This document shows positions 29,745 through 41,386 of a stretch of 64,000 bases of DNA, piece after piece; positions within the stretch are counted from its first letter, which is position 1; each line of letters starts with the position of its first letter. The notes under the pieces are model-generated. The model was not told where the DNA came from and searched no databases. It worked only from the letters and a program-made list of their open reading frames with translations. Origin of the DNA: Cladosporium sp. IMV 00045 (Eukaryota; Ascomycota; Dothideomycetes; Cladosporiales; Cladosporiaceae); contig MSJI02000906.1 in assembly GCA_001931905.2 (NCBI GenBank), positions 62,001 to 126,000 of the forward strand, in the 5' to 3' direction. Made by a program: the position numbers and the translations under genes.

Positions 29745-31685
29745 ATGAACAGCGCGATCTCATATTCAGAGACTTTTTGTTATCAGCATCTTGAACAGCA
29801 AAACAGACACCCACCAGACGGCGACCCAATGGTGCAGTGCCCAATTTGCGACCGACCCGTCAAAGAGACCAATATCAACCTCCACCTCGACTCAGAGTGC
29901 AAGTCATTCATCGACGAACCCTCGCCGCCGCCGACGACACAACAACCGAGCAGATCAAAAACCGCCGCTTTCTTCTCAACACCCGCCGCCAAAAAATCTG
30001 CCAATCTCAAAGAGCCGCATGCAGGCTCTTCACCACTGCCAAATGGCTTCAGCAGTACCCAGCAGACGCCCTCGGTGAAGCAATCGCTTCCTCCATCTTT
30101 CTCGACCCAACCAGTAAACGGGACCAAGCGACCTGCCTCAGACGAAGATGTCCGACCTGATCGCAAGACAGACAAGAGCACATCCGGCCCTGCGCCAAAG
30201 AAAGCGAAAAACAGCCATGCACCTCTGGCAGAGCGCATGCGACCACGTACCCTGGACGAGGTAGCTGGTCAAGAGCTCGTGGGACCGAACGGTGTGTTGC
30301 GAGGATTGATCGTGACGGATAGAGTTCCTTCGATGGTTCTTTGGGGTGGGCCTGGCACGGGAAAGACTACGATTGCTCGTTTGATTGCGCAGACTGCTGG
30401 GTGTCGGTTTGTGGAGATCAATAGCACGTCAAGCGGGGTTGGGGAGTGTAAGAGATTGTTCGACGAGGCGAAGAATGAGCTGAGGTTGACTGGAAGGAAA
30501 ACGATCATCTTTTGCGATGAGATACATCGGTTTAGCAAGAGTCAGCAGGATGTCTTTCTTGCGCCGGTTGAGGCGGGACAGGTCACATTGATTGGAGCTA
30601 CGACTGAGAACCCAAGCTTCAAAGTCGTGAGCGCTCTTCTCAGTCGATGCAGGACGTTCACATTGGCGAAACTGGAGGACAAGGACATCTTCGAGATCCT
30701 CAAACGAGCCTTGTTCAACGAAGTCCCAGACCTCGCACCATCATCATCGAGCAGCCAACCATCCTCCGCCTCATCCTCCCAACCCACAACCAACAGCCAC
30801 CACCTCCTCACCGAATCCTCCTACTCCCTCCTACACTATCTCTCCAGCTTCTCCTCCGGCGACGCGCGCACCGCCCTAAACCTCCTCGAACTCGCCCTCG
30901 ACCTCACCACCAACCCAACCACAACCACCGCAAGCATCAAGTCCTCCCTCACCCAAACCCTCGTCTACGACCGCGCCGGCGACCAACACTACGATACGAT
31001 CTCCGCCTTCCACAAATCCGTCCGCGGCTCCAACCCGGACGCTACCCTCTACTACCTCGCCCGCATGCTTCAGTCAGGCGAAGACCCGCTCTACATTGCG
31101 CGGCGGATGGTCGTCATCGCGTCGGAAGACGTCGGGCTGGCTGACAATAACATGCTCTCCCTCGCTACGGCCACTTACGCCGCGGCGGAGAAGATCGGCA
31201 TGCCGGAGTGTCGAATCAATCTGGGTCATTGCGCTGTTGCGCTGGCTCTCGCGCCGAAATCTGTGCGTGCTTACAGAGGGCTGAACGCGGCGTATAGTGC
31301 GCTGAAAGAGCCGGGGGTGGCGGGTCTGCCTGTTCCGGTGCATTTGCGCAATGCGCCGACGAAGTTGATGAAGGAGCTGGGGTATGGTGGGGAGTATAAG
31401 TATAACCCTGACTATAAGGAGGGGAGGGTCAAGCAGGTTTATTTGCCAGAGGGGTTGGGTGAGAGGAGATTTCTTGGCGAAAGCGATTTGGGGGAGAAGG
31501 TTGATCCAGATGTTGGGGAAGAAGATCATGCTTTACCTGAGGCGGGTGGAGGACGAAGCAGAAGTGTGGCGTCTGGTAATGATCGAGAGAGCAGAGCGGC
31601 CACGCCGGGAGACAGTGAGCAAGAAGATGGTGAAGGGGAAGACGAAGATGGCTCAGGATTATTCCTCAACCCAGATGGCGATTGA
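29745..31685 (+). CDS. MGS1: DNA-dependent ATPase MGS1/WRNIP1 (RarA family)
   Basis: Single exon. A start at ATG 29745 gives 646 aa; ATG 29829, immediately before the zinc finger, is also plausible. A UBZ4-type ubiquitin-binding finger (VQCPICDRPVKETNINLHLDS then EC) leads, followed by a low-complexity linker, the AAA core with Walker A GGPGTGKTT (about 200-208) and Walker B IFCDEIHRF (about 255), sensor GATTENPSF, and the C-terminal RarA/MgsA domain (KSVRGSNPDATLYYLARML, VIASEDVGLADNNML). The family acts in the nucleus at stalled replication forks with PCNA and polymerase delta. The acidic C-terminal 80 residues are unconserved. Confidence 0.93.
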   Translation: MNSAISYSETFCYQHLEQQNRHPPDGDPMVQCPICDRPVKETNINLHLDSECKSFIDEPSPPPTTQQPSRSKTAAFFSTPAAKKSANLKEPHAGSSPLPNGFSSTQQTPSVKQSLPPSFSTQPVNGTKRPASDEDVRPDRKTDKSTSGPAPKKAKNSHAPLAERMRPRTLDEVAGQELVGPNGVLRGLIVTDRVPSMVLWGGPGTGKTTIARLIAQTAGCRFVEINSTSSGVGECKRLFDEAKNELRLTGRKTIIFCDEIHRFSKSQQDVFLAPVEAGQVTLIGATTENPSFKVVSALLSRCRTFTLAKLEDKDIFEILKRALFNEVPDLAPSSSSSQPSSASSSQPTTNSHHLLTESSYSLLHYLSSFSSGDARTALNLLELALDLTTNPTTTTASIKSSLTQTLVYDRAGDQHYDTISAFHKSVRGSNPDATLYYLARMLQSGEDPLYIARRMVVIASEDVGLADNNMLSLATATYAAAEKIGMPECRINLGHCAVALALAPKSVRAYRGLNAAYSALKEPGVAGLPVPVHLRNAPTKLMKELGYGGEYKYNPDYKEGRVKQVYLPEGLGERRFLGESDLGEKVDPDVGEEDHALPEAGGGRSRSVASGNDRESRAATPGDSEQEDGEGEDEDGSGLFLNPDGD

Positions 31686-33117
31686 GCAGAGGCTTTCATT
31701 TGGATGAGTACAAAACCGAATTTTACGATTTGGATGAACCGTTCACATTGGAAAGCATCTGAACACAACTCAACAAGGCCCGAAGTTGCAGACACGGCTC
31801 AAGCGACTCCCATCCTGCCGCCAGTGCATCACCTCGCGTAGAGGCCGCATGCAAACCATCACACCCGCCAGACAAAACCATCAAGCCATCGCTCGGCGCG
31901 AGTGTAAAGCACGACAGCACTCGGGAGTTTGGCATGCAATACTCGTTGCATGCCCAAACCTCCGGTAAAGAAAGTAGCAGCGAACCGGCCTGGTATACTG
32001 GACTCTGCCACATACAGAGTTGTGTTATGTTATCTTGGATACAGAGCGCAGCGTATCATCAGGATGCAAAACCAGGGACACAAAATGCAGGATTGGGATA
32101 CAAGGATAAGGTAGTCAGGGCAGTGTGGGCATGGGTTCTGCGGTGGCATTATGCCTGCTTTGACTGCCGAAAAGTTTGGTTTTCCGGGTATGCATACGGG
32201 TACACATGTGTTTATTGGTATATGTACCTTACAGACATATCAAGAAGCGTGCATTCACTTCACTCAACATGAGCAACATGTGAGAGAACGCACCCAGCTG
32301 ATCCTCAAATCGAGTGAAGTACGCATGCCTTGCAACCGCTCCAGGAACGTCTCCTGTGACACATTCACTCTAAGCACGCAAGTCGAACCGAATCGAAAAT
32401 GAGAAACCACTTTCAAGCATTTCATCAAATGTCAAGAATTAATAATTCATTTCTCGAATCAAAGCTCAGCTAATAGTTACAGTCACACTTGCGCCCTGCC
32501 ATCTTACAAAGTAAAGAGCGAGCAACGGAGTCTTCCCTTTTCCGTAAAGAGCGAGAGTCAAGAGCGGCGAGAAAGCAAGAAAAGAAGAATCAAGCGCATT
32601 ATTAGAACCAATGGTATGCAAACACAACAACCCCTCTTTTTTGTCCTTCACCATCGGTTCCTCCAAAACACCAGCTCTGTCACCTCCATAAAAGCAGAAA
32701 AGTCCATCATCAAAGAAAACCAAAGCATCAACATTAGCTACTAAAGTTACGTTTGAGTCGCCTGCTGCGTGCAGGTAGGTAAGGTCGTGGTACACATTAT
32801 CCTCGTCGTGAATGCGTAGCGCGGTCGTGAAAAGGATCGTTGAAGTGCCATTTCCGGAAACACCTGTGCTGTGCGTCGTGTAGTTGCGAATGCTTGTGCT
32901 GTGCGAAGAGACGTGGATAAACAGGTGCTATGCTTTTCTTGTGCACAAAAAAAGCAGACAAGCGGTGCGAGAAGAAACAGAAAGTAAAGCATATCGCCAG
33001 CGATACAGTCATTAAGCGTTGGTGCCGCGTTGCGTTGCGGTCATTGTGAGGTCGTGGAGGCGTGAAGTCGTGCGAAAGTCATGTGAGTGTTGGCAGGCCA
33101 GGCGATGTTAACCGTGT
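31686..33117. other. Intergenic region between convergent genes
   Basis: About 1.4 kb. Short frames on both strands lack domains or convincing splice sites. No repeat or RNA gene recognised. Confidence 0.5.
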
Positions 33118-35030
33118 CTAGTGATCACTCAGAGGTGCCGAGACAGTACCCTCATCATCATCACCAGGCAGGCCAGTAGTGCCCTCGAAGAAAAGCGGGT
33201 TTGCCCCGTTCGTGTCATTGGCATTGCCAAAGTTGATGTCAAGCGTGCCGAAAGCGGCGTCATTATTGAGCCCGAAGACATCCCAGTTGTGCATTTGAAG
33301 AGTGCTGTCATTGGTGAAAGATTGAGTGACGGGTGGGATATGCGTTCCAGTCGAGTACTGCTGCTGCATATTTAGAAAGCCGCCTGCACCCAGCAAGGAG
33401 TTGTTCGAGTCTTGAGTCACGGGAAAGAGAGGCTGATTGGTGAAGGCACCGAAAGCAGACAAGTCTCTGGCAGCATTGGACTGATTATCCGCAGCTCTGA
33501 ATCCAGCAGAGGAAGGCCTTTGCTGGGGACGATATGGCTGCGGCAGCGGTGCATAGTAGCCACCATTGCCGAGCTGATTGATGGCGCGACCATACCCAGA
33601 CTGCGTGTTCTTGCTCTCCGTGTGAGTGCTCGGGAATGGCTCAGGAAAGCTGGCAGTCAAGTAGTTCATGCTCGCAGGACGGTCGAAGGTAATGTCCGGT
33701 CCAGTGTTATCCCGGTGAATGCTGAGCCCAGACCGGCGTTGTGCTGGGCGGTGTCGGCCATAAGTGAGGCCATCATCCTCGTCGAAGTCATCGCTACCGT
33801 CAATGTAGTGTGAGCGAGCTTTGCCGAAGGATGGATGGTGTGCACCATTACGGCGGTTGCTGCGAAGGTTGCGGCCACCATTGGGATCTCTCTCAGCGAG
33901 AACAGTCTTGGGGCGGCGACGAGTTGTGGCTCTCTTTTTGACAGGAGGCTCGTCCGGCTCGGGTGTGGTCTCGCCTCTCAACGGACTGTCAGCCGAGTTT
34001 GGCTCTCCGGAGATGACACGCTCTTTCTTGAACTCTCCAGCATGGTCGAAGATGAGCTCCGTAGGTGTCACAATCTCACTGGTTGCTTGAAGCTGCACGA
34101 TGACCGAGAATGCTTTCTTCTGGTTGCGCTTGCGACGCATCTCCGGCGTAGCCGAGTCGAAGATATCCATGCCAGGCCAGATGTCACCCTTGAGTCTTGC
34201 CATGTCATTCGGAGGGTCAAGCGGGTCCTGCTCTTCCCCAAAGTAGCCGGACCCATGTAGAGAGCCTGCCATGGAGCCGGGCCACGATGTGTTCTCATCA
34301 CTCATCTTGCGTTTGCGGGGAATGTGAGGTCGCGGATAGCCATAGGTAGAGGTGTCGTCGTCGTCGTCCTCATCGTCATCAGCATCGGATGCGTAGCTGT
34401 TGGAAGTTGCGATGTGAGAAGGAGATGGACCGTACGGCATCGGGTGCCATCCATTGGTGGTGGCCGCGTAGCCTCGAGTGCCGTCAATGATGTCGTAGGA
34501 GGGTAGCAAGCCTGGTGTGGATGGTCTCGAGTTTGGCTCTCTCTTGATCTTGGGCCCAAGCTGTGGGTCAAGCAGGTTGTTGCGAAGACTAGCCTCCCGG
34601 CGAGGGACAGGCATGGAAACGGGAACAGAGCCGCTGCGTGAGGAGGATTGAGGTCTTGGTGCTGCTGTGAAAACAGTCAGTCGGGCAGCTCGGAAATTAC
34701 TCGTAAGGCAAATTGCAAAGTGAACGCACCTCCATTGATTCGTCGGCCACTCCCTGCGGAGCCTCTGTTTCTCCTCTCCTTCTGGCTCATGCGTTCACGC
34801 ATCAAATCATCCAAATTCCACTCCTCATACCACCTATCATAGTCCTCGACATCTCGGTGAGCAACCGGGTCGGTGCTGACCCGGACCTTCAATTTGAAGT
34901 AATTGCTGAGATGCTGCTTGCTCGCTATATGGGTAAGTAGATGGCTGGTATCGCTGAAGAACGGCTTCTTAGGACATATGTTGCAGTGGAGTGGAATGCC
35001 GGTGTTAGCGGCTGCTGGGGTGTGCGTCAT
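33118..35030 (-). CDS. Fungal protein with N-terminal C2H2-like zinc finger
   Basis: Exons 35030-34730 and 34664-33118 (65-bp intron, phase 1) give 615 aa. Near the N-terminus CNICPKKPFFSD followed by HLLTHIASKQH forms a C2H2-like finger of the U1/matrin spacing, often RNA- or DNA-binding. The next 80 residues (FKLKVRVSTDPVAHRDVEDYDRWYEEWNLD) look conserved and helical. The remainder is long, disordered and Pro/Ser/Asn-rich with basic patches (RKRKM, KKRATTRRRPKT) that could be nuclear signals. I do not recognise the family beyond the finger. The splice joins RINGG to AAPRPQSSSRSGS in phase; the ATG at 35030 is the first in frame. Confidence 0.75.
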
Positions 35031-36150
35031 TGTCGATGGTGGTGGTGCCGGGGAGGCGAGTGATGCCGGTCGATGCTGGCGGCGGATGCCCCTGGCTGGC
35101 AGATTGAAGGAGTTTTGCTGGCGAGGGCTGCTGGCGAGGGTCTGACTGCGTGAAAGGAGTGACGGAGGAGGTGATGTTGTGGGCGCTGGAAGCAGCTGGC
35201 TGCAAGAGGTGTACCTGGCTGGGGGTGAGGGAGTGTGAGAAGATGAGCAAGGACAGTGAGTGACCAACGCAAGACAGAAGACAGTGCAGGAGAGTGTGGT
35301 AGCACCCAGGGAGGTGAGAAGTCGAGGTTGCGGAGGGTGATGTCGATTTCAAGGAATGGGCGGACGAGAAGAGCAGAGGCAGCTCGCCGCCTGCCGGACG
35401 ATAGTCGAGACAGAGAGAGAGAGCGGCGGAGAAAGTAAGACGGGAGTAGTCGAAGGAAGGTGTATGAGCTGATGATGTCTGGGAGGCCGAGTGAGGGCAG
35501 TTGCGGGTGGTTGAATGTTTGCGAATTTCGAGTGAGGGTGCTGTGAGGTGAGTTGCTCTTTCCTGGCTGTCTTCATTGCTCTTATTGTGTGGTGCGTTTA
35601 AGCTTTGGTCTTCTCGCGCTAACCACACGGTCACGTGCACAAAGAACGCGTGAATGTCTACAGAATGGTCTTGGAACTCGAAGTCGACGTGATGAACGTT
35701 GATCGTGATTTCATCTTATTAAGGAGGGTAGTCAATGGCGAGTATTGATGGTTGTTTTGGGATTCGGTCCTAGGTAAAGGCTTCTCACACGATCACCGCC
35801 AAGAACATTGTAAGTGAACGTCGCCGGCGACAGAGGACAGCCATGCACCACCAGCTGCCTCCACGCGAACGTCAGCTGAAGATAGGATATTATAACAAAA
35901 GAGATGTGGTGGATCCCAGTACCCCAACGCTCTTCAATCGCAGCGCTGAGAATATTGCTGGAATAATACCCAACTGGAATTTTCTTTCCTCTCGTACTGT
36001 AGCCCGGCTTCATTGAAGTGCTCAGCTCGGGTTATTAGATTACGAGAGATTTGTACAGAAGTAAGGCTCTGGCGTGCGAGGCACGTGGGTCGTATGTTGC
36101 GCAGGGACGATTGGGAGGCTTCATTTATTTTCATTTAATGCGGACATGTC
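35031..36150. other. Intergenic region
   Basis: About 1.1 kb upstream of the zinc-finger gene and downstream of the prenyltransferase gene. CT-rich on the minus strand; no gene supported. Confidence 0.5.
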
Positions 36151-37326
36151 TCATCGGCCGGCGACTTTGCTGGTGATGTGCTTGGGCATGCAGCTAGAAG
36201 ACGTCAGATAAGCATGTTCGAGGCATCAAGAGTCAAGACTTACTATGCAGGATCCACTTCAATCAAGTCAGGATGGCCAAGCAAGCTCAATCCCGCGATG
36301 CCAAAGCACAGGTGAAAGACATCCACCATATCGCCCGGCCGGTCAGAGATGCCGCCCTCTTCAGGGTCCTGGCATGCCAAAATGAACTTCGTCAACTTCG
36401 CAGAATCGATCCAATGCAGTCGGTCAATCATGGCCATGCTACTGATCACCCACCAGCTGTAGCAGACATCGACGAGCTTCTCCGGTCGACCGTTCAAACC
36501 TCCACTGGCTTGCTGGCGCTCGCTCAACCACGCTCCAAGTCTGTCCTTACCTTCCTCACCCAGAAACGAGTCAAGCTGGCCAGTGATTGTGAGAGCTGCC
36601 GTACACACAAAGACTTGGCCCGAGTGAGACTCTGCTCCTGGTGATGTACCAAATCCACCGTCAAAGTTCTGACAAGCGCGGATGTGCGAAATAGCAGCAT
36701 CGACATCGATGAGAGGAGTTTCACCCGGCCGCTGATGAGGCATATAGCCAAGCAGGGACAGCGAGTTGAATGCACCGTAGAGGAAGCGGGTGTCCGTCTC
36801 GCCCCATTCATCGCCTGCGAACGTGCCATTTGACTGCTGCAAACCGGCGATGAATGTGGCGATCTTCCTCTTGCCATCAGGTATCCTCTTCTCAAGCTCC
36901 GCGAAGTCGTCCGTCATGGCGAGAATCTGCACGGCAGAAATGGTATACAACATGTGAGCATCATGCCCAGGCGCTGCTCCAAAGCCTCCATTCTCGCACA
37001 AACAGCTGAGTGCATAATCAAGCACGCCCTCTGCAGGAAGCGCATCGGGATGTTGCATGAAGTGAAGCGCGACAAGACCCCAGTAAACTCCGCTAACCCT
37101 CAAGTGTTCGGTGAGGTGGTACTCGAGCTCATCGCGACGCTAGTAACAGCGTCAGCGTAAGTCCGAGCCCGGTTTCGATCCAGTTGATGGAAGGAAAAAA
37201 GGAACAAAAGCATACGGTGTCCAGCTTCTGCACGTAGGCAACGTGCTTGTCGACGACGAGCTTGAGGTCGTCCGGTAGCTGGCCGCCCGCGACGCGTCCT
37301 CTGCCAGGCCCGGCAGCGAGAGACAT
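36151..37326 (-). CDS. BET2: Rab geranylgeranyltransferase (type II) beta subunit
   Basis: Three exons, 37326-37216, 37139-36244 and 36193-36151, give 349 aa. The enzyme attaches geranylgeranyl groups to Rab GTPases together with the alpha subunit and Rab escort protein. The prenyltransferase alpha-alpha barrel repeats are visible (CENGGFGAAPGHDAHMLYT, NFDGGFGTSPGAESHSGQ, QEASGGLNGRPEKL-type blocks). Zinc ligands match the family: Asp and Cys in LVDVCYSWWV and His in DVFHLCFG. The last exon is only 43 bp. It replaces the in-frame TAG created by the donor site with YCMPKHITSKVAGR, which matches the conserved Bet2 C-terminus. The first exon starts at MSLAAGPGRGRVAG. Confidence 0.93.
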
Positions 37327-38840
37327 GACGGTGAATTGTGGTACGCCACTGGCTCCGTGGGGGATCGTGCGCAAATTGCGGCTTTCAGGCTGAGGCGGTG
37401 CAGGGACGGACAGGAGAGAGGGAACTACGCGTTTCGTGGGATTGGATAGGTTAAAAGGGGATGGAATGGGGGAGTTTGACGTGCAAGAGTAGTGAGGGAG
37501 CGCGGCTCTGAGACACAGACGAGCAAAAAGTGGAGTGCGGCACAGGACGGTGATTATGATGTCGAAAAAAGGGACCTGCGAGACTTGTCGGTACCTGATT
37601 GGGTTCGCGTTAGTGAAGTTGGCTGGCGGGTAGAGCCGAGCGCGTGCAACAAGGGGAGTTCGTCTCGGTTTTAGCGGCATGACTTGCAGATGGGAAAGGA
37701 ACGAGGGAAGTGAAGTATGTGCGCGGCGTGCGTGCGTGCGTATGTTTGTGCGCGCTGGCGAGGATGATGAGAGTGCGATAAGCGCGCGGAGAGAGACGGT
37801 CTGTGTGGATCACGACTCTGGCATTGGCAGAGACAACGATGGACGAAGCATGTTGGATGTTGTATATAGGTGCAAGTAAGATAGGCTCTCTGCCTAAACG
37901 CCTACACTAGTCTCTCCTTAAAACGGTCAAAGGGATACAACGTGTTGAATGTATGAATACTCGCGCAGCCACAGTTGATGGAGTTGTAGTTGTTTCCTCC
38001 TCCCCTCCTCTCTCGGTTGAATCACTGTTATTGTTATTTCCTATCCCACTCAGCCAGTGTCGTACAATATTCCTAAACCGTCTTCATCGGAACGACGACT
38101 GCCTCATTAGGACGGCCAGCTGAGACGCCTCATCGAACGGGCCGCGTGGATTGTACGACTCCCATTCACTTCTCATCTCTTTTCGGCGACTTCCACAATC
38201 GCCTTGCCTCTGCTAGACGTATTGCGTCTGATCTTTTCTTTCTTCCATACCAGCAACATCCCGACAACACACGACTTGACACGATTTGACGCCCACCGCT
38301 AGACGCAGCTGCGCAGGACGAAGCGCCTAATATCTTAACATCGCCGGATATTGCAGGCAAGAAGAGCGCCATTCGCGCATACCCCATGAGCACGTCCGCA
38401 TAGCTGCATCTTGTTGCTTTTGTTTGGAGTGCAGATTGCAGCAACAATAGCAGAAAGGTACGTCCCTGTCGTGTTGTCGTTGTCGTTGTTGCGGTGTTCT
38501 TTGTCCTCACACCGCCAGCTAGCCGGCGGTATTGTTACGCAGCCGCCAACCAATGCGGCCAGCCAGCAAGCCAGCCAGTGGGAGGACTTGACAACACACT
38601 CCACCTCCACCCTCCCCTCGCTTGTCAATATCAACCACCACCACCACCGCCAATCTGCTGCATCCTGACTGACAGCGGCTGCCCGCATGTAGCAGCACGA
38701 TAGTCGTCGACATATCGCGCGTCCCATGAGTGCTTGACGCACGCACGCGCCCTCCCTCGCTCTCTGCCTCCAACGCCCCGTTGGCGCTAGGAGCTCGCTA
38801 TCCCAAGGGTCGCTGGCTGTACCCACACCGGCGTGGACCC
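37327..38840. other. Divergent intergenic promoter region
   Basis: About 1.5 kb between divergent genes. The part next to the RhoGAP gene contains short upstream ATGs (for example ATGAGTGCTTGA near 38726) that could act as uORFs. No other feature. Confidence 0.5.
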
Positions 38841-41386
38841 ATGCACCACATCGCTTCCCGCACCGCCGATCTCCGAACCATAATGCCACGACACGGCAAC
38901 CCCAAGGAACTGACCATCAACCTCACGGCCGTAGACGACAGGCATGCCCCTCCCGACCGTCCCATTAGCAGCCCGATAGCCCTCGAGGGCATAGACTTGT
39001 CGACCATTGACGGAGGAGTCGGCCTCACATCACTGCCGCCACTCCCTGCCTCGCCGCCGGACTCATCCCCTTCGTCGCGAAAAACGAGCGCCCCGAAAGG
39101 CATCCTCAACACCCTCAAGAGCCGGTCACGAGAGGTCTCCAGGGAGAGATCCAGAGAAAGGAGTTCGCAAGACCAGCAACGAGACACAAAGAAGCAGCCG
39201 CGCCAGATGCAGGAGCAGGAAGGTCGGCTGCCTGAGAGCAGCAGCATGTCCAAGATTTACCACCTGCGAAAGGCGCCGGGTAGTACGCCGGAGCTTAGCT
39301 TGGTGAGCAGTGCGGATGGCGCTGCCAAAGGACAGAATGAAGGTATGCACAAGATTTCATTCACATGTGAGAAGTTGAACACCGGTGAAGCACGTGTTTC
39401 ATTCCCAAGGCAGAAGTGCAGCTAGCAGATTGCGCAATGGCGAGCTTGTGACAATGGCAATATCTACTCGTCACTTGGACGCTCACTCTGCTCTTCGCTT
39501 CAACACCACAGTTCGCTTCAACATTGCAACATACCATTGTTCAGTGCTGAAAAACTGTGGCCTGTTCGCAAGCAACAGCCTCTTTGCCATTATTGAAATC
39601 TGCATTCACCAAAAGAGCAACCTCACTAACAATTTCAACAGACGCAAGTCAGGCAGAGTCAAGGCCACAGCCTACACGCCAACCGAGCGAAGACAGCACG
39701 ACCCGGAAAAAGGAGAAGCCTTTTCGCAACCCTCTCACAAGATCCCGCTCAATACGAAGCGACTCACAATCGAAACAACGAAAACCGAGCGGTCTCTACC
39801 CACCGCCTCCCGGTGAACAACCACCAAACTCCGCACCCCTCACAGGCAACTGGTCAAACGCAGACATGAACATGTTCGGCTCCAAAAGCAAGAACAAGGA
39901 TTCTCGTGGCAAGTCTGCCGATCGCGCAGTCTTTGACGACAGCGACGAGAACGCCCCTCCTCACCACCGCAACATGGCCATGCAGGGCCCGAAAGAGAAG
40001 CCAAATGCCTTCGTTTCTGGCAGCAAGAACGTGCTTGGCAAGGCCAAGACGGGTGGTGGCATGTTTCTCACGCGCCTAGGCAAGATGGCGCGCAGCAGCA
40101 GTCACAGCGAGAAGGAGGTTCCGGACGCTGAGTACGTGCTCAAGGTCATCACTCTGCCGCTAGTTGAGCAGACCCGAGTTACCAGGATTTCAAAGAGGAT
40201 TGAAGCCTCGAAGGATAAGACCGAATACTGGATGCCGAGTTTGCCATGGCGTTGCATCGACTACCTCAACCTCAACTGCGAGTCTGAAGGCTTGTACCGC
40301 GTGCCGGGAAGTGGCCCGCAGGTCAAGCACTGGCAGCGCCGCTTCGACCAGGAACTGGATGTTGACCTCCTTTCCGAGCAAGAGCTCTACGACCCAAACA
40401 CCATCGGCAGCATGCTTAAGACCTGGCTGCGCGAACTCCCCAGCGAGATCTTCCCGCAAGAGCTCCAACACTCTCTCGCCGTCGAACTTCAGAAGGACAA
40501 CCCGAACTTCAACATGATGGGTCAGCCGGCCCCGCAGAAGCTTCGCGATGCACTCTCAGAACTTCCGCCATTCAACTACTACCTCCTCTTCGCTATCACG
40601 TGCCATCTCAGCCTGCTTCTTTCACACCAGGAGCGCAACCGCATGGATTTGAACAACCTCTCCATCTGCATTGGACCGTGCCTCAACCTGGAGCGCTGGC
40701 TCTTCAACTACCTTGTCGGAGACTGGCGCAACTGCTGGCAGGGATGCTGGACCGAAAAGCAGCAGCTCGACGAGGAGAAGCGTCTCGAAGACCCCGCCTA
40801 CATGCCACCGCCCTCTAGCAGCGGCAGCACCACCCTCCGCTCTCCGTCAACTCGTGGCATTGGAGAAGCCATGAACAGCCTCGATCTTGAGGAGCGCGCT
40901 GTCAGCAGTGGCGGCGAATCGGGCGGCTCCAGTGGACGTCAGACCAGCCCGAACAATGGCCAGCCTCGTCGTAGCAACGACTCCCGTATCAACCACACCC
41001 AGCAGCAGTCCCGCAACACAGGCTCCTCTCGACCCACTCGTCCCAGCGCCGAGAACATCCGCGACGCCACCCTCGGCCGTGCGAGCAGCGGCAACCGCCA
41101 CCGCGAGCCAAGCTATGTCCCCGCCAGCATGCGCGATCCCCAGGTGCAACCGCAGCCTTTCAACAGCGTCAACTACGCTACCGGCCATCGCCCGGCGCAT
41201 ATCTACACGCAGCAGCAGGATCAGCGTCGTCCGACCACTTCAGACACCCGTGGCTCCGCCGGATCTCCTCGTGAAGGCTCCGTTCCCGCTGCTTCGACCA
41301 CTCGTCCTTACCGCACTCATCGCCGCAGCCAGAGTGATCTCCCCCTCTCACCATCGCACACCAGCTTCCCGGAACACCCTCGCTGA
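38841..41386 (+). CDS. RhoGAP-domain protein
   Basis: Exons 38841-39342 and 39642-41386 give 748 aa; a start at ATG 38883 is also possible. The RhoGAP domain spans roughly residues 350-545: IPWRC-like entry (MPSLPWRCIDYLNLN), arginine finger Arg387 in EGLYRVPGSG, LLKTWLRELP-type helix (MLKTWLRELPSEIF), and NNLSICIGPCLN. It should stimulate GTP hydrolysis on a Rho-family GTPase and so act in polarity or cell-wall control. Both flanks are long, disordered and Ser/Arg/Pro-rich. The 299-bp intron is the longest in the window; GTATGC..TTCAACAG is in phase and joins QNEG to the ASQAESRPQ stretch, but an extra small exon inside it cannot be excluded. Confidence 0.85.
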
